Below the pieces are notes generated by a model. The model searched no databases, was not told the origin of the DNA, and was given only the letters and a program-made list of their open reading frames with translations. Positions 15,150 to 23,802 of a stretch of DNA of 32,571 bases are shown piece by piece. Both the position numbers and the translations under genes were made by a program. Numbering within the stretch: the first letter of the stretch is position 1; every line of letters starts with the position of its first letter. Source of the stretch: Planctomycetes bacterium GWF2_41_51 (GTDB lineage Bacteria; Planctomycetota; Phycisphaerae; Sedimentisphaerales; UBA12454); the NCBI GenBank assembly GCA_001825665.1, contig MHXZ01000034.1:1-32571 (forward strand). Direction: 5' to 3'.

Positions 15150-18068
15150 ATGCACCATCATCATGTTGTAAAAATAGTTGTTAGCTGTTTTTTAATGTTT
15201 GTTCAACCTGGTTGGGTTCATGGTAATCGTCCTTCTGAAATGACTGAAGTTCGAAGGGATGTATCGCCTTATCCGGAACTTGTGAATTTTGAAAATCTTG
15301 ATGGCTGGAAATTGGAGACTACTGGGGGTATCGATGCGGATCTTTCTAAAACTGATGAAAGCATTGTTTATGGGACTCATTCTGCAAAAATAGTAGTAAA
15401 TAATTCATCGTCCGGCAAAATTTCCCTTTTGCCACCCGAGCCAATTGCAATTGCTTCCGATTTTGATACTGTCAATATGTGGACTCGTTATGTTCCATAT
15501 AAATATTGTGTTGGGCCAAATATAAAATTCTACATTGTTCTTGAAGATAACCAGGCACAAACATATCGTGTGGATTTAGAATGCGGGTATTTTGGTGTGT
15601 GGGAAATATTGAACACAAGGATAATTGCCCCTGACGGTAAACGGTTGAATTATGAGCCACCTGCAAAAATGGTTCAGCCCGTTCGATTTAGATCGATTGA
15701 CATTGAATTTGCTCCTGCAAACCTGCAGCCTCCATTTACAATATATCTTGATTCTTTATCTATTTTTAAGGAAGAGTTAAAACCTTTAAAATATAAATAT
15801 TCAATAGATAATCTACCAAAACCAACTACCATGGACACAATACTGCCAATCACTAAAAAAACTGTTAATAACAAAATTCAACAAATCGAGAATTATTATG
15901 AATTAATATGTGAAGATGACGAGGCTAAAATTGTTTACAGAATTTTACCTGAAAAAGGTACTCTTAATGATGTGAAAGCAGAATATGCAGGCAAAGAGTT
16001 TTGGCCTTGCTATGATGGCGGTATTGTTTTTAAGTTCGGCGACGAAATTATCAGGCCAGAAAACAGTCAATTACAAGTTGAAAATACTTCTATTCATTTG
16101 AAAGATAACTTATTAGATACGCACTGGAAGTTGCGATATAAAGATTATGCTGCAGAGTATCGTTTAATATATCAGGTTAAAAAAAAGTCGCTTATAATAG
16201 ATATTTCAACTGAAAATAATAACGGTATTGAAGTTGTTTTGGGCAGTGCAAAGCCATTGCCGGGTGCAAAATCTATTCAGGTGCCTTATTTGCGGTTCGA
16301 AGATACAAGCCCTCAAATAATTTCTTACAAAGATTTGTTCCTGTCTTGCTTTTTAGATTGGTGGAGTTCGGATTCTACAATGCTTTATGCTAAAAACGGT
16401 TTTACAGAAGACGGACAAGGAATTTTTTGTAATGGGGGGGCGCAATATTTTCCGCTGACAAACGGTAATTATAATAATATTAAAGAACGTTTGTTTATAA
16501 CAATTTCGAGAGATTTCCAGGAAGTTCTTCCAAATATCCCAAATCCCAAATCTCCTTACCTCGATAAATATAAATGTTCAAGCTGGCGTTGGCTTTATGG
16601 TGGTCCGCGTAAGATTGATTGGGTCCGGCAGTTACACGATTATGGCGTTGAGAATTTTATGGTACGTTTTCACGCGGATGGTATGCGGGACGGCAATGAA
16701 AGCTATTCGCTTAGAGAATATTCAGCCCCTTCTATAGGAGATAAATTATTCAGGGAAGTGGGACAGGAATTAAAGGATATGGGTTATGGCTTTGCAGTAT
16801 ACAGCAGTTACATCGGAATTGAAGGAATAAACAAAAATTTTGATCTCGATATTCTAAATCGTGACATGCTAGGTAATACGACCGCTAAGTTTTTACGATA
16901 TAGGGTCAAACCGCTTGCTTTTGTAGATATTCATTCTGAAATGGCACCGCGAATACATAAACTGTTCGGGACAAATTTTTCATATCTTGATGTTCATGCC
17001 GCCCGGGCGCCATGGCGAGATACTGATTGTGATAGCAGAAGTCCTATGCCGGGCATGTTCAGACTGGATTTTTTAGCAAATGCACAAGTTATGCTCAATG
17101 ATCGAATTGCTCACGAAGGGCCTGTCTGGTCGGAGGGAGGAATGCAGTTTCTTTACGCTGGTTTTGTAGATGCAACTTATGGATATATGGGACACGAAAC
17201 ACGGTGGGATAAATCTACGGATATAGTTGATTTTGATCTTCTTAGACTTCACCCGCGAATGATAAGTATTGGTATGGGCGATTTGCCGATGTACTATAAG
17301 AAAACTCAATTTCGAGAACCCCGTAATAGATTTAATCCCTGGCTCGACCGCTTCATTGCAGCAACAATTGCTTACGGCCATGCCGCCTGGCAGGTTTATC
17401 CTGCGGATTTTGAGTTAGGAGGAGCATTGAAATCTTATTTTCTCACAAATGCAGTTCAGTCCTGTTATATAGGTGTTGATGTAGAAGAAATTGGATATTT
17501 TGATGGATCGAAAATCGTTGATACATCAAAAGCCATTCAGACTGACGCTTATTTACGAAGACAAATATATGTTCGCTATAAGAATGGTTTACAAATTTGG
17601 TCAAACTTGAACCATGATAATTTAGATTGGAAAATAGAAATTAACAATTCAGCATATGTTATTCCAAGCGGCGGTTTTGTTGCATTTAAACAAAATGACC
17701 TGCTTGCGTACTCAGCAAAAACAAATGGTTACGAACGGCATGAGTACGTCAGATCGCCGGCATATATTTATCTTGATGGCAGAGATAAACCAATTGCTAT
17801 TGAAGGAATCAAGCTTGCTAAGGGAGCTTGTGCGATAAAAACTGGTTGCAAAGATAAATTTATAGTTTGTGCCTTACCTGATTTTGAAAAGCTTGCCATC
17901 AGTCCAGCTTTGATTAAACAGATAGGATGTGTATCTCTTGAAACGAAACGGTCTCGCACTTTTAATAATTTCAAAATAGACGAAAATGGATGGTTGAACA
18001 TTGATAAGCCGAATTCACCAAAGATAATAATATCATCAAACAATGATTCAAGCGTTACAAATAATTAA
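15150..18068 (+). CDS. Large secreted putative glycoside hydrolase, family unclear
   Basis: 972 residues with a strong ribosome binding site (GCAGGAGGC). The signal peptide starts MHHHHVVKIVVSCFLMFVQP. The four native histidines are read as natural, since the frame and codon use continue smoothly. Residues about 40-210 resemble a carbohydrate-binding sandwich ('ENLDGWKLETTGG'). The rest looks like a supersandwich plus barrel: 'KYKCSSWRWLYGGPRKIDWV', 'ENFMVRFHADG', 'FSYLDVHAARAPW' with Asp614, and 'AHEGPVWSEGG' with Glu656 and Glu662. The Asp and Glu boxes recall alpha-N-acetylgalactosaminidase-type families such as GH101/GH129, but only loosely; a new family is equally possible. It is the last gene of the tight run. 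Confidence 0.65.
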   Translation: MHHHHVVKIVVSCFLMFVQPGWVHGNRPSEMTEVRRDVSPYPELVNFENLDGWKLETTGGIDADLSKTDESIVYGTHSAKIVVNNSSSGKISLLPPEPIAIASDFDTVNMWTRYVPYKYCVGPNIKFYIVLEDNQAQTYRVDLECGYFGVWEILNTRIIAPDGKRLNYEPPAKMVQPVRFRSIDIEFAPANLQPPFTIYLDSLSIFKEELKPLKYKYSIDNLPKPTTMDTILPITKKTVNNKIQQIENYYELICEDDEAKIVYRILPEKGTLNDVKAEYAGKEFWPCYDGGIVFKFGDEIIRPENSQLQVENTSIHLKDNLLDTHWKLRYKDYAAEYRLIYQVKKKSLIIDISTENNNGIEVVLGSAKPLPGAKSIQVPYLRFEDTSPQIISYKDLFLSCFLDWWSSDSTMLYAKNGFTEDGQGIFCNGGAQYFPLTNGNYNNIKERLFITISRDFQEVLPNIPNPKSPYLDKYKCSSWRWLYGGPRKIDWVRQLHDYGVENFMVRFHADGMRDGNESYSLREYSAPSIGDKLFREVGQELKDMGYGFAVYSSYIGIEGINKNFDLDILNRDMLGNTTAKFLRYRVKPLAFVDIHSEMAPRIHKLFGTNFSYLDVHAARAPWRDTDCDSRSPMPGMFRLDFLANAQVMLNDRIAHEGPVWSEGGMQFLYAGFVDATYGYMGHETRWDKSTDIVDFDLLRLHPRMISIGMGDLPMYYKKTQFREPRNRFNPWLDRFIAATIAYGHAAWQVYPADFELGGALKSYFLTNAVQSCYIGVDVEEIGYFDGSKIVDTSKAIQTDAYLRRQIYVRYKNGLQIWSNLNHDNLDWKIEINNSAYVIPSGGFVAFKQNDLLAYSAKTNGYERHEYVRSPAYIYLDGRDKPIAIEGIKLAKGACAIKTGCKDKFIVCALPDFEKLAISPALIKQIGCVSLETKRSRTFNNFKIDENGWLNIDKPNSPKIIISSNNDSSVTNN

Positions 18069-18346
18069 AAAGTGATTTAGGTTTATATTTTTAAGAAATG
18101 TAACGAAGTTTTTAAGGGAGCTTAGATTAGTTCCTGTATTTTAAAAAATTAGATTAAAGAATTTTACTTCAGATTGAGAGTTACTGACATTCCGAATTTA
18201 GTAAGAAGTCAAAGTAGCGCAAGATGATAGTGCGCTTATAAAATGCCAACTCCGATTATGTTGAAGAAAGGAGGTGTGATATGTAATCAGACACGACTTT
18301 AATATCGTATTTAATTTTGATAAATATTTAGAAAGGGAGGTTTATT
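18069..18346 (+). other. 278-base leader region before the multimodular GH39-like gene
   Basis: No gene is seen. A weak promoter candidate is TTGAGA (18174) with a 17-base spacer to TTTAGT (18197). A small hairpin with 6-bp arms (AGCGCA 18216-18221, TGCGCT 18231-18236) follows. At 18266-18275 there is a near-perfect Shine-Dalgarno (AAAGGAGGTG), 5 bases before an ATG that is immediately followed by TAA. The real gene has its own Shine-Dalgarno (AAAGGGAGG) further down. The region may therefore be a regulated 5' leader or a relic of an earlier gene start. Confidence 0.5.
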
Positions 18347-21300
18347 ATGTGTAAAAAATTGTACATTTTGGTTTTAGTAGTTTTATTCTTCAGTAAAACA
18401 TGGGTTTCAGCTGCTAACAACTATTGGACTAACGACGCTAATGACTTTTCCTGGAGTACGGCAGATAACTGGTCTTTGGATAGAGTTCCAATTCGTGAAC
18501 CATTCGCTACAGGCGCGACTTATAATGATTATGCCCATATAAATTATTTGTCATCTTCTCCTAATGGCTGTAATCATGATATAGGTGACAATTATGTTCA
18601 TTCAATATGGATAGCTCGATATGGCACTAACACATCACCGGCTATTTTAAACATGAATGGAGGTTCAATAAGTGCTTATTGGATTGTAAGGTTAGGTAAT
18701 GATAACGAAAGTGGCAGCCATGCTGTATTAAATATGAATGCCGGTACTATTAATTGCACAACTGGCGATGGTCTGCAGGTAGGTTATGATAGTCAGGCTA
18801 CCTTGAATATGGTTGGCGGAACAATTAATGCAGGTAAATTCAAAGTTTCAAATGCAACGTATAAGCCTTTTTCTGTTGTCAATCTCGATGGCGGAATATT
18901 AAACTGTACCTCTATTGACGTCAATGATGCTAATGGTTTGATCAAAATTGAAGGTGGAACCCTTGTAATTGATGGTAACTGTCTTTCACTTGTACAAACT
19001 TATATTAACAATGGCAGAATCACTGCATATGATCATTCAAATTATATTAACGTTGACTATAATGTAACTAATGCAGGCAAGACAACTCTCGTATCGAAAT
19101 CAAATAATCCAGTACCATATTCTAGCTGTACCGGTATTTACCAGGATATGGATTTAACCTGGCAGCCAGGAACAAATGGCAATACGTATGATGTTTATTT
19201 TGGAACAAGCTATTCAGGTGTTCTAAACGCTACTACTTCAACATCAGGAATTTTCAAAGGTAATCAAACCGGGATAAAATATGATCCTGGTACATTATCA
19301 ATTAATAATAATTATTATTGGAGAATCGATGGAGTCAATGCCACCGGTAATAAAATAAAAGGGAATATCTGGAATTTTACCACAACTAAATTTGTTAAAA
19401 CGTATAGCTTCGAAAGCGGCGACCTGAATTATTGGGTTACGTCAACATATGGTGGAATCACAAACAACCAGAACTTAGTACTTAGTGGAAACAATTCTCT
19501 TGAGATAAACAGCCTTGCAAATGGTACCGGCCATCACATGGTTTTTCAGGCTTCATATACAAGTGTTCAATTTGAAGCGGGCAAGAGATACTCAATTTCT
19601 TATGATTATGATGTCAAGCAGGTGAATACAAGGGAAGGTTCGTATTTTTATTCGGTAATGGAATCTGAATCTGGCGCAGGTCCTGCCTATTGCTATCATA
19701 AATTCAGAGAAGATACTCCTGATGGCGAGAACTGGCATGAAATGAAAGTTATCTTACCTGGTGGTGTGAATGATTACAAGTTACGTTTTTATGTTTATAA
19801 GCAAGGTCATGCTATCATCGACAACATCAAAATTCAGGAACTGCCGTCTTTGAATTGGGATGCAGAGGGAGTTATTGTAGAAGATAGTGATTACGAACCT
19901 TATGGAATATGCACACATCTTGACCGAATAGATAGTTATTATTCATCAGGAGTGAGCGACACCGAGGTTAACGATTTGGTAGATTATATGTCTGAAGCCG
20001 GCATACAATGGTTTAGAGTTAATATTACGTGGAAGGATTCTGAAATTGCCAAAAATACATATGACCCGAATTTATTACATAGAATGGATCAAGTAATCGA
20101 TTATTCTATTTCCAAAGGGGTCCAACCTTATATCCAGTTAGGTTCAACACCTGCATGGGCATCTGTGGAACCAAATTTAGGGAGTTATAATACATGGGCA
20201 CCAGAAGATTTGAGTGATTGGAAAGATCACGTAAACTATATAGCAAATCGATATAAAGGTAAGATTAAATATTGGGAAATAAGGAATGAGTTTAATGGAA
20301 CATTTTGGATGTCTAGTTTGGAAGATTACGTCCAATTCCTCAAAGCTGCACACGATGAATTAAAAACTGTTGATCCAAATAACAAAGTTATATTAGGCGG
20401 TTTGAGTAAAGATGGTGTATTTCTATATAGCTTTGGTGACGGTTTAAAGGAAAATGGTTTAGAAAAGGCTTATCTGATTGATGGATTCAAAGATTCTTTT
20501 GATATATTTTCCATACATCCATATTGTTCTCGATTTGAAACACTTTTAGAAGAAGTGCTTGATCTTTGTAATACAGCTTTCAGGACAATGGATAAATATA
20601 ATGATGGGAAGAAACCTGTCTGGATTACCGAGCAAATGCTAAGTTCTCGCGGGGACCCCAACTTATTGGATGATCAGGCTGAAGGTCTGGAAAAAATCTT
20701 TACTAAATTAATTAAGCATCCGAGAATAGACAAAATATTTTTCTATAATTTGTATGTATATGGTCAGACTCCCGGAAGCAGTTCAGAAAATTCCGGTATA
20801 ATAAATAATGACTTTACAACTCGTCCGGCTTATGAAACATATAAAAATCTGGCCAAATCGCTGCAAAGAAAAGTAAATTATAATTTGGAAATAGACCCAT
20901 TTGCGACAGCTTTTGCAGCAAGTAATCCCAAGCCTCATCAAAACGAGATTCTTGTTAATTCTCCAATTGTTTTAGAATGGACAGGTGTCGAGGGATCTGC
21001 CACATATGATGTTTATTTGGGTACAAATGAAAGCAGTGTAGCAAATGCCAATCATGCTTCACCAGAGTATAAAGGAACAGTTACTGCAACTGAATATGAT
21101 CCTTGCGGGCTTGATTCAGATACAAAGTATTATTGGGCCATAGACTGCAACGATGAACTAAATCCTATTTGGTCTGGCAATATTTGGGCTTTTACCACAG
21201 ATGCGAACTGGCAAGTCAATATGTTTTCTAGTGGCGGTGTTAATTATGTCTCCGTTGATAATGGTGTTATATATGCAGATTTTCAAGAAAGTGTTGCATG

Positions 21301-22414
21301 GACGTTAAGACACCTTACCTTTAAGGGTAAAGATGTGCTTTGCGGAATTGCAGGTGTGTACAATGGCACCGTAGTTAACGTTGACCCTAATAATACGTGG
21401 ATTGGTACAGGCCATGGCGGAGAAGTTGTAAACGATTTCACGATTAACATTGATGGTATTGATTATGACTTTGTAAGTGGCAATTCTTACGAAGGAAAAA
21501 CTGTGTCTGTTATCAAAGATTCTAATTTGGGACCATTCGATCTCAGCTCACACGTAATTTTTCCGGATAAGGGTGACTATCTTTTAGAGAAACATAAATA
21601 TACGGTAACAGAAAACTTGAATGACAGGTTTAATTATCTCTATGCATTTATGCATGGCTTTGAAAACTCCTACGATGAATCATTAGCTATTGTGAACGAT
21701 AGTGATGGTTGGATAACAAGAGCGATTACAGATAATGATGATTCTTTTAAAATTCAAGAAGAAGTCCAAGCCGTTACTCTTATAAGTCAGACTCTGAAAA
21801 CCGGAATTACTTGTGCTTATCCTGAAGTTTATGATGCCAATGGCTCCCTCAAAAATGCTGTATGGGACAGAACCAATAATAATAAACTTTATTTCAGAGC
21901 TGAAGTTCTTGATAAAGGATATTCTATCGGTGACAGTTTTGAATATGTTCTTAAATTTATTCCATTTACAACAGAGATATGGGAATGGAACGATCTTTCA
22001 AGAGAATATTCAGCATGGGGATTATATGAAGCAGAAGATGCTACTATATCAGGAGCGACCACCAGTTCTTTATACAATGGTTTTACTGGAACCGGGTTTG
22101 TAGATTATCTGAATAATAACAATGACTATATAGAATGGACCGTAGATGTTGATGCGACAGGGACATACAATCTTGAATTCCGCTATGCTTTGGCAAGTGG
22201 CAACAGGCCGTTAAAGATAGAGGTTAATGGTCAAGAGATTGAATCGAATTTATCTTTTCCTGCAACAGGATCATTGACGGCTTGGAATGTGGTTAGCACT
22301 CCCGCAACACTTAATAAAGGTGATAATTCAAATATAGTCAGAGCTACCGCGATCGGATCGAGCGGTGCTAATATCGACCATTTAAGTGTAAGTTTAATTA
22401 AAGGTGGTGATTAA
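18347..22414 (+). CDS. Multimodular secreted GH39-like hydrolase with shared N-terminal module, FN3-like domains and CBMs
   Basis: 1355 residues with a signal peptide (LYILVLVVLFFSKTWVSA). Order by eye: shared beta-repeat module about 23-245 ('DNWSLDRVP', 'LNMNGGSI', 'LNMVGGTI'); FN3-like about 255-345 ('YYWRIDGVN'); CBM4/9-like sandwich about 347-505; clan GH-A barrel about 515-845 with Glu648 in 'WEIRNEFNG' (acid/base) and Glu762 in 'WITEQML' (nucleophile), 114 residues apart; second FN3-like about 860-960 ('YYWAIDCND'); a beta-sandwich about 962-1215; and a CBM6/35-like domain about 1224-1353 starting 'YEAEDATISG'. GH39 is the nearest family by motif spacing, but GH5-type relatives are possible. 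There is no dockerin or PEP-CTERM tail. A strong terminator follows. Confidence 0.85.
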   Translation: MCKKLYILVLVVLFFSKTWVSAANNYWTNDANDFSWSTADNWSLDRVPIREPFATGATYNDYAHINYLSSSPNGCNHDIGDNYVHSIWIARYGTNTSPAILNMNGGSISAYWIVRLGNDNESGSHAVLNMNAGTINCTTGDGLQVGYDSQATLNMVGGTINAGKFKVSNATYKPFSVVNLDGGILNCTSIDVNDANGLIKIEGGTLVIDGNCLSLVQTYINNGRITAYDHSNYINVDYNVTNAGKTTLVSKSNNPVPYSSCTGIYQDMDLTWQPGTNGNTYDVYFGTSYSGVLNATTSTSGIFKGNQTGIKYDPGTLSINNNYYWRIDGVNATGNKIKGNIWNFTTTKFVKTYSFESGDLNYWVTSTYGGITNNQNLVLSGNNSLEINSLANGTGHHMVFQASYTSVQFEAGKRYSISYDYDVKQVNTREGSYFYSVMESESGAGPAYCYHKFREDTPDGENWHEMKVILPGGVNDYKLRFYVYKQGHAIIDNIKIQELPSLNWDAEGVIVEDSDYEPYGICTHLDRIDSYYSSGVSDTEVNDLVDYMSEAGIQWFRVNITWKDSEIAKNTYDPNLLHRMDQVIDYSISKGVQPYIQLGSTPAWASVEPNLGSYNTWAPEDLSDWKDHVNYIANRYKGKIKYWEIRNEFNGTFWMSSLEDYVQFLKAAHDELKTVDPNNKVILGGLSKDGVFLYSFGDGLKENGLEKAYLIDGFKDSFDIFSIHPYCSRFETLLEEVLDLCNTAFRTMDKYNDGKKPVWITEQMLSSRGDPNLLDDQAEGLEKIFTKLIKHPRIDKIFFYNLYVYGQTPGSSSENSGIINNDFTTRPAYETYKNLAKSLQRKVNYNLEIDPFATAFAASNPKPHQNEILVNSPIVLEWTGVEGSATYDVYLGTNESSVANANHASPEYKGTVTATEYDPCGLDSDTKYYWAIDCNDELNPIWSGNIWAFTTDANWQVNMFSSGGVNYVSVDNGVIYADFQESVAWTLRHLTFKGKDVLCGIAGVYNGTVVNVDPNNTWIGTGHGGEVVNDFTINIDGIDYDFVSGNSYEGKTVSVIKDSNLGPFDLSSHVIFPDKGDYLLEKHKYTVTENLNDRFNYLYAFMHGFENSYDESLAIVNDSDGWITRAITDNDDSFKIQEEVQAVTLISQTLKTGITCAYPEVYDANGSLKNAVWDRTNNNKLYFRAEVLDKGYSIGDSFEYVLKFIPFTTEIWEWNDLSREYSAWGLYEAEDATISGATTSSLYNGFTGTGFVDYLNNNNDYIEWTVDVDATGTYNLEFRYALASGNRPLKIEVNGQEIESNLSFPATGSLTAWNVVSTPATLNKGDNSNIVRATAIGSSGANIDHLSVSLIKGGD

Positions 22415-22444
22415 AGTTAGATACGATTAAAAAGTATTTATGGG

Positions 22445-22477
22445 AAACCTGCCAGATTTTTTTCTGGCAGGTTTTTT
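22445..22477 (+). terminator. Rho-independent terminator after the multimodular hydrolase
   Basis: AAACCTGCCAGA (22445-22456) pairs perfectly with TCTGGCAGGTTT (22463-22474) around a T6 loop, and the 3' arm runs into a T6 tract (22472-22477). This is a textbook intrinsic terminator, closing the hydrolase region. Confidence 0.95.
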
Positions 22478-22525
22478 CCAGTTTTTATTTAAAGTATTTC
22501 ATTTGTTAAGTAGAAAGTTTTCGAA

Positions 22526-22554
22526 TTGATTAATCATTAGAACTTGAATTTAAT
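22526..22554 (+). promoter_or_regulatory. Candidate promoter of the TPR / beta-helix unit
   Basis: TTGATT (22526-22531), a 17-base spacer and TTTAAT (22549-22554) make a reasonable sigma70-type promoter just after the terminator. Transcription would begin near 22561, leaving a very short leader that just includes the TAGGAG ribosome binding site. Confidence 0.45.
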
Positions 22555-22574
22555 TTAGGATAGGAGAATTGGAC

Positions 22575-23774
22575 ATGATTATTAAATTTGTATCCGCAAC
22601 GATTTTATCAATCGTGCTATTTATACCGTTTTGTTGTTTAGGGGAAGAGGCAGATGAGTTTCGGCAAGCGGAATTGTACAATAAAAAAAAGGAGTATACA
22701 AATGCGGAACTAATTTACAAGTTAATAGTAACAAATAATCCTGGTACCAAATCCGCCTTTACCGCGCAAAAAGAACTTGTGATTGTGAATATTTTAATGG
22801 GCAATGATTCTGAAGCTGAAATGGCTCTTGGCAAATTAAAAAATGATTTTATGGATGATTCTAATCTTCCGGAGGCTTTGGAGCTTATTGCTAAGCGATA
22901 TAGATGGGAAAAGCGATTCACAGAATCAAAGAGGCTTTATCAAGAAATAATCCAAAATTATCCCAATACTTCTCCAGGCGATAGGTCAAGACTGGAGATT
23001 TTAAGGGTGGATATATTTTCTGCTCTCGAATCCGGCGATTATGCAGTAGCACAGACAATAGTTGATAGTTTGCTTACAAATTTTCCTGCACATCCCCATC
23101 TGCCATTAATTCTTTATGAAACGGCAAGAAGATATGAATCTTTAGATAAATTCAATGAAGGAAAGCGAATCTATCAGCAAATAGTCGATAAGTATCCGGG
23201 TACTACAGATGCCGTCCGGGCAATGATTGAAATAAACAAAACAGATGCAATAATTTACATGCAATCTGGTAATCATACGGCCGCACAGACGGAAATTGAT
23301 AAAATAATCGTGAATTATCCAAATCATTGGTCAACGCCTTGGGTGCTCCATCGTCTTGCAAAAGAATACATTGGCAGGGCTGATCAATTAGAAATAAATG
23401 ATACTAATGAGCAAGCAAAGATTTATCTTCAAGAGGCGATAGATATAAGCGAAAAAATTGTAAATAATTTACCGCAAAGTTCAGCAACGCCAAATGCACA
23501 TTCTTCTATAGGAGATATATATCGACGGTTAGGCGAATATCAGAAATCATTAATTTATTATCAAAAAATAGTAGATGAATATCCCAACTTCGATCAAGCC
23601 TGGAACGTTTTATTTATGATTGGCAGAAATTATAATAACCTAAAAGAAAAGGGAATTATTTCTGCGGAAGAAGCAAATGAAAAAACACATGCTGTTTATG
23701 CACTACTTTTGAATAAATATCCCGACTGCAAAGCGGCTGCGTCTGCAAAAGAGTGGATAGAGCATCATAAATAA
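22575..23774 (+). CDS. Exported tetratricopeptide-repeat protein
   Basis: ATG 22575 is chosen because TAGGAG lies 8 bases upstream; the TTG at 22569 would sit too close. The protein has 399 residues: a signal peptide (MIIKFVSATILSIVLFIPF, then CCLGEEA), then TPR-like helical pairs to the end. Recurring blocks are 'AELIYKLIVTNNPGT', 'SKRLYQEIIQNYPNT', 'GKRIYQQIVDKYPGT' and 'SLIYYQKIVDEYPNF', about 35-40 residues per unit. It resembles the YbgF/BamD-like TPR proteins that hold envelope complexes together. The FCCLGE stretch is not a clean lipobox. It is the first gene of a new unit, 28 bases ahead of the beta-helix protein, so it may act as a scaffold for surface proteins; its partner is unknown. 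Confidence 0.85.
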   Translation: MIIKFVSATILSIVLFIPFCCLGEEADEFRQAELYNKKKEYTNAELIYKLIVTNNPGTKSAFTAQKELVIVNILMGNDSEAEMALGKLKNDFMDDSNLPEALELIAKRYRWEKRFTESKRLYQEIIQNYPNTSPGDRSRLEILRVDIFSALESGDYAVAQTIVDSLLTNFPAHPHLPLILYETARRYESLDKFNEGKRIYQQIVDKYPGTTDAVRAMIEINKTDAIIYMQSGNHTAAQTEIDKIIVNYPNHWSTPWVLHRLAKEYIGRADQLEINDTNEQAKIYLQEAIDISEKIVNNLPQSSATPNAHSSIGDIYRRLGEYQKSLIYYQKIVDEYPNFDQAWNVLFMIGRNYNNLKEKGIISAEEANEKTHAVYALLLNKYPDCKAAASAKEWIEHHK

Positions 23775-23802
23775 ATAATTTATCTTAACGAAAGGTCATA
23801 TT

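Noticed and set aside
15150-15164. MHHHH start that could look like a cloning tag
   Set aside because: A normal signal peptide and local codon use continue directly, with a native Shine-Dalgarno; no vector sequence is seen.
16433-16442. G7 run as a possible frameshift site
   Set aside because: The frame stays open and protein-like on both sides ('FCNGGAQYF'), so no shift is needed.
22629-22650. Possible lipoprotein signal in the TPR protein (FCCLGE)
   Set aside because: It does not fit the L-[AS]-[GA]-C lipobox well, so an ordinary signal peptide is the safer call.
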